Shown here piece by piece: positions 47,470 through 58,800 of a stretch of 64,000 bases of DNA. Source of the stretch: Basidiobolus meristosporus CBS 931.73 (Eukaryota > Basidiobolomycota > Basidiobolomycetes > Basidiobolales > Basidiobolaceae); the NCBI GenBank assembly GCA_002104905.1, contig MCFE01000486.1, positions 1 to 64,000 on the forward strand, given 5' to 3'. Positions within the stretch are counted from its first letter, which is position 1. Each line of letters opens with the position of its first letter. Under the pieces are notes generated by a model. That model saw only the letters and a list, made by a program, of their open reading frames with translations. It searched no databases and was not told the DNA's origin. The position numbers and the translations under genes are program-made.

Positions 47470-50400
47470 AATATAAGCCTACTCTTCATCAATACACTCA
47501 ACAGCTTCATAGATCTTCAATGTATTTTGACTTTAAGGCTTGGGTATAAACACAACAGTCTATCCCTCCCATGCTATGTTAGATTTTTCTGCAGGCTTTA
47601 TTGTTGGGCACTGTTGTTGTGCTTCAAAGGCCATACCATGTTCCCCTATTGTCACATTGAGAAATGGCTCAACTCGTAACTGTGATATTGAGCTACTTGA
47701 GCTCCTTCTTTGCAGTAAAGATACTGCAGTCTCTGCTTGGGGTACTGATTGCTCTACATGTATTATCCTCTTATCCTGTCACTGGACTATTCCCTGATTT
47801 CTCTGGGCTTTTGCATCTGTCCATCAGTCACTGCAACTAATTGCCTCATTGATGATTTGGCATGAGCTAACAACATAGTTGCCAATACTGGCAGTGGTGA
47901 TGTTACAATGGCTACTGTACCGCTTCTTGCTTGGGCAGACTGCTTTCATTGACCTATCCATTGTCCTCTACCATAATCACTGCCAGATGTGTTACTGCTA
48001 CTTTGCCTGTATGCTGCTTGCAATGTGCTAGGAGTTTCATAGGTAAGTACAGCACTGCTGCATCTGTTTCTGCCTGCTTGTCCTTTAATAGCACTCTTCT
48101 AGCTATCAGACATCTTTCTGCCACTTGATCTCAGCTTTGACAGGGATTGTGACTGATTCATGAGGCAGCTGCTGGCTTTTAGCTATGACAGCCTTGTACT
48201 TCTGCTTTGAAAGTTTCTGCTGTTCTTGCAATATTTGGTTAGCATATCATTGCTGGCCCAAAATGAGCCCCCTACTGTGAAGAGGTCACATAAGTCCATT
48301 AGAGCTTACTTATCTAACTAGATGAAAAAAGTATGAATAAAGCTTGCTGAACCTTGTGATTTAGTGTGTGTCTCAACAAAATTAAGATTGTGTCTCAGCA
48401 AAATTAAGATTCAACAATTCTGTTCTAGTTTCCATTCAAGCTTAGCATATCTAGCACTCCCAGGAACACCAAGCCTAAATTGCATAGCAATCCAACTCTG
48501 TTGCCATTATAGCCAAACCATGCCCTATGCGAGACTAACATCCAATCAGAATCTCTCTGCTAATATTTCAGCCACTCTCTGACAATTCTAGGACTCTGCA
48601 CTTAAGGTTTGCACTTCTGGTTAAAATAACAGAGCTGGTGCTCCAATGTCACCCAATGAAGTATATGGATTGTCTTTTTTAGGTCTTTTTTGAAATATGT
48701 CATAGGTTTTACTGCAGTGCCCAGTGCCTAGCTCATGTAAGCACCAGCAATACTAGTGAGTACATCCAGGCAGTAGGTGGGTAGTCTTCAACCTAGATTC
48801 TAATAAGTAGTGACTCTTCTACACATGGCTTTCCCTACTGATTCTAGACGTACCTGGCAATCTTTTCAACTTTGAAAATCCATTATTACCCAGTGATGCC
48901 TTTATATGGGCACTAGACTGTTGTGCTTGCCAAGCATATAGATCCTGCTCTTTGACCATATGTGCTGCTCTTTACCTATATACAGCACTTAATATTGGGG
49001 ACTCTGGGCAGTGCAGGCTTGCATATATATCTCACTATGGCCAAAGGTTGCTTTCAGCTAGCAATCAAGAAAGCTTGAGACACAAACTGTGTGGGTTATT
49101 ACTGACTGTACTTGGTGAGTGGGAGAGCTTGTAGGTCAAGTCAGTACCACTTGGTTCAGAATAGCTTCCAATAGGAGGTAGTAAGGTAATAAAGACTTGT
49201 GTTTATTTTGTCCCAAATCTCCTTGTTCTCTTGCTTGGTTCAATTGGGTAGATATATATCACTTGGGGGCTTAGATAATAGACAATGTGTTATAAAATAG
49301 GGGTGTGAACACCTTCCTATTATGGTAAGTGTTCTAACTAGATAAGGGCAGGGATAGGAGGGAGGGCACGTGGGGGAATCATAGGGAGGATACTGGGGGA
49401 CTTTGGGTAGGACTCTGGGGAGAACTCTTGGGTGAAGAGTGGGTACTGCATTTAGTACTCACAAACTGCAGTCATTTATAAATATAACTCATTCATATCT
49501 TTCTTCCTTTGAAAGTATCAGCAAGAGCTGAGGTGAAAAGGGGTTAGTAAAGCAGCTAGTTAGTCAAGTGAAGCTCTGTAAGAAGATAAGATCAGAAAAG
49601 ATCAGCACAATACTGTAATACTGTTAGCCAATTGCTAAGTTTTGCAACCCTTAATATATGAGATACTAAGTATTTGACAAATAGGTATTTCTGTCTTCCA
49701 ACAGATGAGTGAGCCTGCCAGCATTCATACCAAATATGTTAAACAACTACTCACTACTCCCACCAAAAGTTGCACCTCCAAGTTTAGAGAAAAAACACTG
49801 GGTGAATGCCAGCAAAAACCTGAGAGAATACCATCAAAATACTGGCAAACTATCAGATGGACTTCCTGTTAGAGGTTTTTGATAGGGACTATGTCTATAA
49901 TGCTCAATAATAGAGGTCAAGTGAGCAAAGACTTGAAAACATCTGAAACTGGCAAGTGTGCATGGATGCTCATTAGTAGCTGTCAGGACAAAGCTAGCCT
50001 ACCACTAAATTTTTTGTTTTCATATTACACAATGTGGACTCATAACTTTTGTAGCCAGCATACACCATAGAGGCAGTGTCCTGGGGTAAATATTAGTTTT
50101 GGCTAGTTGCAACTATTAGATGTAATTTGCTGTAGCATGATTATCACTGGGCATTTGCATTGATCCTAATCTAGTAATCTGCTTAGCCTATGCACACTAT
50201 ATTATGGCTGCTAGCTAGTAAAGTTATTTACAAGTTCTGGAAATAGCATCCTAGCCACCCTTGACATATGTATTGCTGAATATACTTCTATGTCATCATG
50301 CCACTGCTCTCACTTAAGATTGTATTACTCACCTCCTTACTTTGTTAGCTAGAACTTGCTGCTACTAGAATATTTAATATTAAGGCATGTATACAAGCTG

Positions 50401-50830
50401 CCAGCTGAGGGATGATGATTTGGGGCTGTTGCTGTTTAGGTAGATAAAGGGTCTGCTAATGGCCTGTACTTGAGCAAGCTGATAAAATTTTGATAGTGCA
50501 TTGGCCTTACCAAACAAATGGCCATTGATGATGAGCTTCAAAAATAGGACCATTACAACCGTGATTACTCACTTGTTAGAATTCACTCACACATATCTGA
50601 GAAACCTTACTTCTCAATCAATGGCAGGTCTTCTTTGCTGAAAGCTAACGTCTCCTGATAACAGGCTCCCAACCACTGAGCACATAGCTTGTTGGTATAA
50701 AATATCTGAGATTAAAAATATGGGATTGGTGCAACAAGCAAGAGGAAGGAAAGCTGGGTGACCACGTGGCAACTTCCCTCATGAAATTGACAACCTTCTG
50801 CCACTTTCTCTATGCCACTCAAGCTACTAA
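47470..50830. other. AT-rich, CpG-poor decayed sequence
   Basis: All frames are short (under 90 codons) with no family match. The sequence has few CG dinucleotides and many TG/CA and TA, as expected for old methylated or mutated transposon DNA. No terminal repeats were recognised. Confidence 0.45.
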
Positions 50831-50844
50831 TTAATTATTAATAA

Positions 50845-51026
50845 TGGAAACAGTACTAGCGCGTATGACACCAACAGCGGTAGCAGCGGTAATAGCAGTG
50901 CTGGGAACGGAGGGACTAGCAATGGTGGTAATGACGGGAATGCAGGAAACAGGGCTGGAGGCTGTGATTCTGAAGGTGGTGGTGCCGGGGATAGAGGTGC
51001 TGGCATGGAAATGATAAATAAGTAAT
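50845..51026 (+). other. Low-complexity Gly/Ser/Asn-coding patch
   Basis: The plus frame ending TAA at 51024-51026 reads NGNSTSAYDTNSGSSGNS... rich in GGT/AGC/AAC codons, and is GC-richer than its surroundings. It looks like the tail of a decayed gene (a Gly/Ser/Asn linker or cell-wall protein end) or a degenerate microsatellite. No start or domain was found. Confidence 0.35.
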
Positions 51027-51511
51027 GGCAATAACGATGTCAACAAAAGCGGAGGCCAGTGTAACTAAAATGTAACATAGAATTGTTTGTAACTCAGTAA
51101 AGTATCTACCATTTCAATGGCCCCAGGATTCAGGCCAACATGCACTGGTGTACTCAGTATATACTGCTTTTCATGATTCTATTTGGCTCTCCCAGATTAT
51201 CCAAAATAACAGCATAGATAAACTGCTGCTTACGACACTCTGTAACAGGCTGCACTTGAAACAACAGCATATGTAGCCTCGGAAATGCTTGGCATTCCTG
51301 GTATCGGGTTTTGCAGTCAGAAATACATATAACAATAACCATGCAACTTTTGTTCGTTTATTAGTCAAAACAAGTAAAGCCATATTTCTTTGGGTTATCC
51401 TTGCATAAGTTACTAAAATGTACTTAGGCACTGTGCGTAGTGGTCTTCGTTTCATACAATCAATCTGGACAGAAGCCAGGCACCAGAAATCCATTGGCAG
51501 TGTTTACATGA

Positions 51512-52180
51512 CTAATAGTCATAATTCTCGAAAGGATTCATGGTAAACGGAGCTTTGTAGCCATTTTTTGGCATCATGGGTAACACCACACTACTGCGAA
51601 GTCCATTCTTGATCATATTTTCGGTGGCAGGGATGATTGTGTTATACTGAGATCCAGGACCATGTGGGATCATACAAACACGTTCTCCGACACAGTTGGG
51701 TTCGCTATAAAAGCAATAGATGGCTTCGGTAGGCCAGTAAAGGACAAAGCCTCCGTTATTCTCAACGGGGTCAATGTTTGCGCACTGCCTAAACTCAGGA
51801 TACGTGATGGGGAAGCCATCCACGCCGCTGGCATCACTGGCTAAAGAAATTGTCGCAGTTGCGGCAACAGTTTCGTTGACATCGTTGTCCTCAATGGCTG
51901 CTTGGTTGGCCGGGCTACTCCAGATCAAAAACCTTGCATCCAGCTCTGATGCCACCACCCCGGAGAACCATGCAGGGTTGCAAACAGGAAAGCCTCCATA
52001 TAGATTCTGCGCCTCTTCGGAGTTGTTACAAGGAGCATCAACAGGGTACTCTTGCTCAATCGGTGTGGAAGTAAGCGCAGGAATCTTCCCCGTGAGGTCA
52101 AGAGTGATCCCGGTAGGCTTAGCTAAGGCAGAAGCAGCAAGCACGGTCCAAACAGCTAGGGCGGTCAAGCGAAGTTGCAT
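51512..52180 (-). CDS. Secreted cysteine-containing protein
   Basis: Single-exon 222 aa protein starting MQLRLTALAVWTVLAASALA, a standard signal peptide. An upstream in-frame GTG/CTG extension is ignored. The mature protein has cysteines in PCNNSEEAQN, FPVCNPAW, QCANIDP, YCFYSEPNCVG and RVCMIP, so disulfides are likely. The stretch FYSEPNCVGERVCM...NGLRSSVVL weakly recalls a beta/gamma-crystallin-like half motif. No enzymatic residues were recognised. It lies between decayed transposon DNA and the giant inverted repeat. A TATATAAT lies about 50 bases upstream. Confidence 0.75.
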   Translation of the reverse strand: MQLRLTALAVWTVLAASALAKPTGITLDLTGKIPALTSTPIEQEYPVDAPCNNSEEAQNLYGGFPVCNPAWFSGVVASELDARFLIWSSPANQAAIEDNDVNETVAATATISLASDASGVDGFPITYPEFRQCANIDPVENNGGFVLYWPTEAIYCFYSEPNCVGERVCMIPHGPGSQYNTIIPATENMIKNGLRSSVVLPMMPKNGYKAPFTMNPFENYDY

Positions 52181-52227
52181 ATTAATCTTTGGGGTTGGGA
52201 TGCTCCACAAATACACGCATAGCATCT

Positions 52228-52235
52228 ATTATATA
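52228..52235 (-). promoter_or_regulatory. TATA box of the secreted protein gene
   Basis: Minus-strand TATATAAT lies 48-55 bases upstream of ATG 52180. Confidence 0.5.
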
Positions 52236-53227
52236 CCGATGATGCCCCTGCTTCCCTCCGTTGTCTGACTGATGCCTTATCGCAGTGGAAAATTCCATCC
52301 GTCTGATTTTTGCTTGCTATCATTTTTCCACCTCATCCTACCAGACACTAGGTGGCAACAGCATCTTGACCACGCCAAGCAGCCGCAGAGGTATTCATGA
52401 AAGTGGAATATTCTATTACGCTACTCAATATAGTAATGCAAGTGGTTGTTTGTCAGTACAACATTCTAGCTGCTTCCTACCGACCAACTTGGTGGAGTGG
52501 TGGTCAACACTGCAACACATGTGAAAAAAGATAGATTTACCAAAAGGGGCTAGTCAAAGAAGTAGATATCAAATGAGAGCACGAGTGAGGTATATCCTTG
52601 TATATATGTCATGTATCTACTTGCTCCTACAAAACTGACCCGATGTGTAAGATGCAAATTTATTGGTCTTACCAGGTCTGTTGTTATTGACCCAAGGATG
52701 AGGGATAATACAGCCAGTGTGAAATTATTTGGTGTGTCACAAGATCGCACAATATGAATATTGATGCACCATCTGAGTTGTACATTAGCCTTGAACGCTG
52801 CCTTCTAAGCTTCATGTTATGGATAGCCTCAGTGAGGAGAATTGATGGTCTTTTTTTATTCATAGAATCATCATATTCTGCGCCTAGCCAATGGTCTATT
52901 GTAATTTGGCTTCTATTTTCATTGCTCGTAATACTTGTATGTACTTCCATTTTTGGCGAAATTCGCCGATAAGGAATAAATATGGTTTGAGAATGTAGTT
53001 ATCACGAACAATCTTTATTACTAATCCCAAGTAGCTCGATCAATCTGTATGAACTTGTATGGGCAAATGGGGTTCAAGAAATTGGCATTTACATCATCAT
53101 TGCGGTGCTGAGCTCTTCAAACAATGCATAAAGGAATGAGTCAATTTCAGATGGCAATTAGAAGTAAATAAGCTCGATTGTAGCTAATACCGAGCTCAGA
53201 GATGTCAGTGACTTTTGATAAAACAAC
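52236..53227. other. Intergenic sequence left of the inverted repeat
   Basis: No gene recognised. Whether the inverted repeat extends into it cannot be tested, because the partner arm runs off the window at 64000. Confidence 0.4.
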
Positions 53228-55487
53228 AGTAGCTCAACATGAATGGATGGGAGCGGTAGCATTTCAACCAGAATTTGATGATCATACTGCCATTGCAGTG
53301 AATCATAAAAAACGCTTTGCCCCAAGTCGAAGTATTTTGCTACAATATGTGAGAAAACTAAACACACCAAGTGCTGCTGATAAGTGTGGTTTCTCAGGGA
53401 GATATGGGATATTGCAATATAATCAGCAAAACCGCTTTTTTATTATCTCTCATTGTTAGTTGGACTGGGGGAAGACACAGCTCAAATGCTGCATAGACAA
53501 GTTGTTTAAGAGGAAACTCTATTCTAGACGGTTATTTAGATACAGTAATCACTCCCACAAGCATGTGAAGTGCTCAGATGACAAGTACTATGCTGCTCCG
53601 TAAATGCATCATTGTGATGAAGTCTTTAGTGAGGGTAGGAGGGTGACAGTCACCATAAAGTGAAATCTTTATTTCAATAACTCATAATAACGAAGCAAAG
53701 TGCGATATGTGTAGCTTTTTAACAAGTGAACAAAGAGAGGTATCTTTTTGCGACAGCTTATATAAATGACTACTAAGCTGAAAAGGAGTCAAGACAGGGT
53801 TAAGTGGCTGTGGGGGTATAACTGAAGGAGGTAATGGGTTATTGAGAGGAGCTAATGATATTTCATATAACAAAGTCATTTTTGGCTACATCGGCGGTGA
53901 CCTACCAAGGTGGATCGCCGCGTGATAAACAGAATCTGTTGATCAACATTTAGATGAATAGCCTCTCATTTGCAGTTGTAAATACCGATACTTTCATCTT
54001 CCAAATCGTTTTCTGGATTGAATTTTATGAAGGATTTACTGTTTTGTCGACTACATTGCCGGATTTTGAGTCATGCCTCAAACGGTACTGAATTTATTTC
54101 TACCACATTAATTCAGTTTTTTATTGAGCAGTTAGTAACAGGAAGCTGTCGTACGCACACGGCAAAGTACTGACGCTGCTAAGTGTATGTTTCATTTGAT
54201 AGCGATGGTGTGCTTACTAACTTGGACCTGGCTTAGTGCTCCATTTCTTTCGATTCCTTTTGACGCGACTCGGTCAGGCGCTATTAATAAGTATATATTA
54301 AAAGAAATAAGTACCTGAACCAGTACCTATTTGAGCTATATATGTACAAATCAACATTCAGTAATGCACTCGAAAGGGCTCGAGAAGTGGCGTTAAATAA
54401 AATCTCTTCCCAATTTTCTTACTGTATATTCGTCCATGGATTAACAAATCGATCACATATACTTGTCATCCGCAAGCAGAAGTAGCCGTAGCAAGAAACG
54501 AAACCTCCAGGATTTGATTGGATGGCTTGTAAAGCATCATCATTAGCGGCAATTCTATACAGCCATTCACCCACACTGACTTTCGTTTAGAAGACGAAAT
54601 GGACCTTAGACTCAGCTCAGAGGTATATGAAGCCTATATTAGCTCTCATGAAGTCCAAGAATCTATTGTCTGCCACAGTTACCTAGAATATACATTTTCT
54701 TCAATAGATTCACGATTGAACCACTGTACCATGAACGTTTTGATTACGGGAAAGGCTTACAATTGGCCTATAACAACCTTTTGAGCACCAATAAAGATCC
54801 CTGTTGGATGATTTAGTAGAAGCCAAATTTCGTGGTGGCTCTGTTACTTATTTCGGACAGTAATCATGATGAAATATGGGTGATAATCCATCTCAAGCAA
54901 CGAACGGATATCCTGTAAGCTGCCATGACAATTGTTTTACTGACGTAAAGACTGTCCAAATCAATTTTCAAGTGCGATTCTGGAAGCCCAGACCAAAATG
55001 CATGCTCAAGGTGGGTAAAGATATTGTCTACACTACCTCAATTGTCAAGGAGAGGCATAGTGCCGAGTCTGAGTTAGCGGGCATCAAAGCCACCGCCTAT
55101 CATTTCCATCAATCGGTAATCGAGATATCCGACGCGCAACATATGGTAACCAGTTACCGAATTGAGTGGTGATACATGGAAACTTGTGATAATATTCAAG
55201 TCAAACTACAAATAGAAGCGTTTCAATGGATACGTTTTATCATCCGAAGGATATACTAACCACATGTGCATGCCATATTTTTCATAAAATTGCCTGCAAT
55301 GCACCCTGAGACCAATCTACTGAAATCCAGCTAGTCGGGAGTGATACACGATATAATCTCAAATACCATCTTAGAGCTAAGTAGTTGATCAAAAACCCGA
55401 TCCGGAAATCGTACACAGATCTACACAGATATTCGGTGGTCATTGGCTGGCTCCAAATTTATTTGGCACACTGCGGAACCCAGAAAG
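53228..55487. other. Outer arm sequence without a confirmed gene
   Basis: Frames of 61-98 codons at 54599-54784 and 54876-55172 are open in both arms, but because the arms are identical this is not evidence of selection. No family was recognised. The partner stretch is 61740-64000. Confidence 0.4.
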
Positions 55488-55729
55488 TCAACTGAAATAA
55501 CCATATATGGCAATGATGGAAATAACGACCAGGCCTTCAATTGCCAATATCAGACAGAAAATGTGATCTAACCAGCACAGGCTAAAACGCCGCTCATAAA
55601 AAGTTTGATCGTAATTGTCGGTGCAACACGTGATACCTGAATTTATTGATGGTAGTTCGCAAAAACGGTGTAAACGCATTACACTTGGTGACGAGCAACA
55701 CGAGAGTGCTGAACATGTAAAGGGCACAA

Positions 55730-56722
55730 TTACTGTGCCTTTGCGGTCTTCTTGACTTCGAACCGGCGGTTGGTCGCAGGGGCATCATATTCCAGTTTAG
55801 TGGAGCCTTTACAGTAAGCATCAGTGGTGCCACAGTAGCCATAGCTGGAGCAGCAGTAGCCAGGTTGGCACTGACGCATCACATCTCCAAACCAGCCACA
55901 ACGTCTATCAGTTTGATTTGCAACAACAATGTCTATTCCCAAATTATTGGGATCGTATGGATACCACTGCCATTGTATGGGTTTGTTGTTATATCCATCG
56001 TAGCCAGCCGGGCCGTTGATAGACATCCAGATAGCCGTTTTATTATCTGCGAAGCCTGCACCCCATGTGCCGTCGGGACCAGGATATGTATAAGATATTG
56101 AGCCACCGAGCGAGGGGTACCAATACTTGGCGCCATTATGTTTGTAGGCTTGTTTACTCCAAACGCCCACGCGCATTCCATTGTCGAGTCCCTGGGGATT
56201 TTCGAGAAATTGGTCGAAGCGGCCAAGACCATTGCTTAGGTTGTCGTTGATAACCCGCAGTTTACCAAATAGCATCCATTCGTCATCAATACGTAGTTGG
56301 GCTGTGTAGATCAAATAATCACCATCCTCCTCGTAATCAATCTGGAAGCCGTAATCCACTCCATCAAGCCATGGATAAAAGTACTGCATGTGGGACCCAG
56401 TGCCCTCGTGGCCAAAGCGACTAGTCACACACTCCTTGCATGTCTCCACTACGGTTGCTCGTCCTTTGGAGTTGTCCCAGAGAGAGAAGAGGAATACACG
56501 TTTTTCGGCCCATGTCTGCATTCCCATATATCCGTTGTTCCAGCCGATGGCCTCCCAGTAAGTTTGGTTGGGACTAAATTCAGGAACAGACCTAACGTCA
56601 GTCTGAAAGGAGATAAACTTCTTCCCATCATCGGGGAGACTGGCATGGTTGTGCATTGCCTGCGAGAGCACCTTTGCTGCGAACAGCGAGGTAAGCGAGA
56701 GGAAAAGAGTTGGAAGCTGCAT
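55730..56722 (-). CDS. Secreted DUF3472-like protein with C-terminal hevein (chitin-binding type 1) domain, left copy
   Basis: Single-exon 330 aa. The signal peptide is MQLPTLFLSLTSLFAAKVLS. Residues ~25-260 resemble the DUF3472 family (NGYMGMQTWAEKRVFLFSLW, HEGTGSHMQYFYPW, YGFQIDYEEDGDYLIYTAQL), a beta-rich extracellular module of unknown role. Residues ~270-312 form a hevein fold, CGWFGDVMRQCQPGYCCSSY then GYCGTTDAYC, with eight cysteines and aromatic residues for chitin binding. The tail is basic (RRFEVKKTAKAQ). A TATAAAG lies about 35 bases upstream. A chitin-binding secreted protein could coat or remodel cell walls or mask chitin, but its activity is unknown. Confidence 0.88.
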   Translation of the reverse strand: MQLPTLFLSLTSLFAAKVLSQAMHNHASLPDDGKKFISFQTDVRSVPEFSPNQTYWEAIGWNNGYMGMQTWAEKRVFLFSLWDNSKGRATVVETCKECVTSRFGHEGTGSHMQYFYPWLDGVDYGFQIDYEEDGDYLIYTAQLRIDDEWMLFGKLRVINDNLSNGLGRFDQFLENPQGLDNGMRVGVWSKQAYKHNGAKYWYPSLGGSISYTYPGPDGTWGAGFADNKTAIWMSINGPAGYDGYNNKPIQWQWYPYDPNNLGIDIVVANQTDRRCGWFGDVMRQCQPGYCCSSYGYCGTTDAYCKGSTKLEYDAPATNRRFEVKKTAKAQ

Positions 56723-58430
56723 GATATTCTACCGAAACATGGAACTCGACCATGCTTATAAAGCAGTTCCATTTTGCCAACACAACGATCACGTTTCGTT
56801 ACAAATTATGAGAACAAGCAGAGATTTCACCCTGATTTAGTAGTGGATGATTGTGCTCTACTATTGTGGCAACTCGGGTAGTTGAGTACCACTTAGTATG
56901 AAATGAATGGATCCTCAATGGTGATCCACGGATAAATAACATCGTTGATGATGGTTTCATGCGGCTTATAGAAGATTCCAAAACTAAAGGTATCTTACAT
57001 ACTGGTCTTGATAAATGACGGTCCAAGGAAGGATTATCTGAATTCGGATGTAGCTGCTCCTACAGTGCACACATGACGCATTAGTATACAGTCAGTGAAC
57101 CTAGAGTGTTCTATCATAGCGCGAGGAATTCGGAACTACAATAATGGCATAGGCTATAAGCAGTAACTTGTGCACAACCCTCTTTCTTCTCAGCAATTGT
57201 GAAGCTCGGAAGAGGCTATACCAACACCACAGCCATCGAGGGTCAAATCCAACGCTTCAGTTAGGAAATATAGACATTCTTCACCATGCGCCAAGGAGCA
57301 CGAGCATGGCGGATGCAATATCCTGGTGAGACAGTTTGCCAAAGATGAGTTGTAATGTGCACACTACTCCAGAACGTCAACACATTCTAGCATATCTACT
57401 AATAATGATCAGTGTCTAAAATGCGGTGGCGATAGCCTGTCCACTGCTCATTTCACAAATTACTCACACATTTGGAATATAGTTTAGCCATACCGCACGT
57501 GATATTTCAGCGTTCCTCGCGTATCATACCTTCATAGACACTCTCATAGAACTTCATAGTATCCGGGTGTATAAGGTTAAGGTTCCGATTGCTTGACTTA
57601 ATAAATGTTCCGATTAAGGTTAGTTCAATGTGGCCAATAGATTACCTAAAATAATCTTTGTCGAGATTCCGATTTAGAGTTAGCATTATGTTTCAGTAAG
57701 GAGCTGAGCATCATGGAAAATCACACTAAACTCCATTTTTGACCAAGCCGATAAACACATAGATTTCCCTTTTCTGAAAGTATCATTTGATTTGGTTGAT
57801 GCAACCAGGGTCCGATTGGTGGTCGACAAATGTGGGATGGAGGATTGATAGGTGATGCGAGATAGAGGTATCTGCGGGCTGGCCAAGCCTTTTGATCTTG
57901 CCAAAGATTTGCTTATATGGAAAACCCCACTTAAAAATATGGCTTAGGGGCTCGTCGGAACACTTTGAAAGATAAACATTTGCGCAGACCCGACATACTC
58001 CCCATTTCCAGGGCTTCGTGACAGATCTTGCATCAGCTTCCTGTTCCGTCAGAAGTAAATCTGGAAAATACCAAAATTTCCCGGATTGATTGAACTGGAA
58101 CAACATGACTTATGACCAACATTCAGCAAACTCATTGGGCAATTGGGATACTGAAGCCACTGTTTAGTGCTTCGGGGCGTAAGTATGTGGCCAATCATTA
58201 TCAATATTAATAAAGAGAAAAGTTAGGATGCGGGCATTGTGGTAATGGCCAGGTGAGGGAAAGCCACCAGTATAGTGAGATCTTTATCTCACTCAGTATG
58301 TACAAAACTACTAAAGCTAAGGTAAGGAAGCCAGGAAAGTGTTACTCACCATCCCAAGTAAGCAATCTAGAACTTTGTTTCTTGGTTACGTTGCCCTGAA
58401 TTGAATGAAGCCACTTACTCAAATGGCTTG

Positions 58431-58800
58431 CAGCTATTATTCTTACTTGCTCCAGCTGTGTTACAACCAGTATCTATTTCTAGAGCTTCTGTGTTAAACT
58501 ATGTACTGTTGTCATCCTGTAAAAGCACTAAAATTCTCACCATAAGATGTACATCCCTACCGGCTTAAATTTTTGCCATATTTTTGACTGCAAATATAGA
58601 TCTCACCAACTCTTATTGACTTTTCCTCCTTCCTAGCGCTAAGTAGCGCTCCCACAAGATTTCATGCTGGCATATCTTTGCCGACTTTGTGCCAGTTACT
58701 GTTCTAGCTGTAAAGTTACTGAGAGCAGAAAAGCCCAAACTGTATTATTTATTCTATAGAAAAATGCCATTTATAATATGTAATTTCCCAACGCACTTTG
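58431..58800. other. Central spacer of the inverted repeat
   Basis: Arm homology fades on both sides. No gene was seen. The symmetry centre is near 58614. Confidence 0.6.

Larger units (their letters stand above)
53228..58430 (+). repeat. Left arm of a giant inverted repeat
   Basis: Position p in this arm pairs with about 117228 minus p in the right arm (sum 117228, falling to 117227 after a 1-base indel near 54375). Outer parts checked by eye (for example 53461-53700 and 57541-57780) show essentially no differences. 56750-57030 shows several percent mismatch, there is a 17-bp indel near 57316, and from ~57785 to ~58430 identity drops to roughly 80%. Confidence 0.95.

Noticed and set aside
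47540-48130. Short cysteine/serine-rich frames right of the copia block
   Set aside because: Overlapping short frames with no motif in CpG-poor decayed DNA; no evidence for genes.
57416-57486. KCGGDSLSTAHFTN-like run resembling an NRPS carrier-protein Ser motif
   Set aside because: Only a few residues match, with no adenylation or condensation motifs and stops around; the right arm has Ser instead of the first Gly. Chance similarity is likely.
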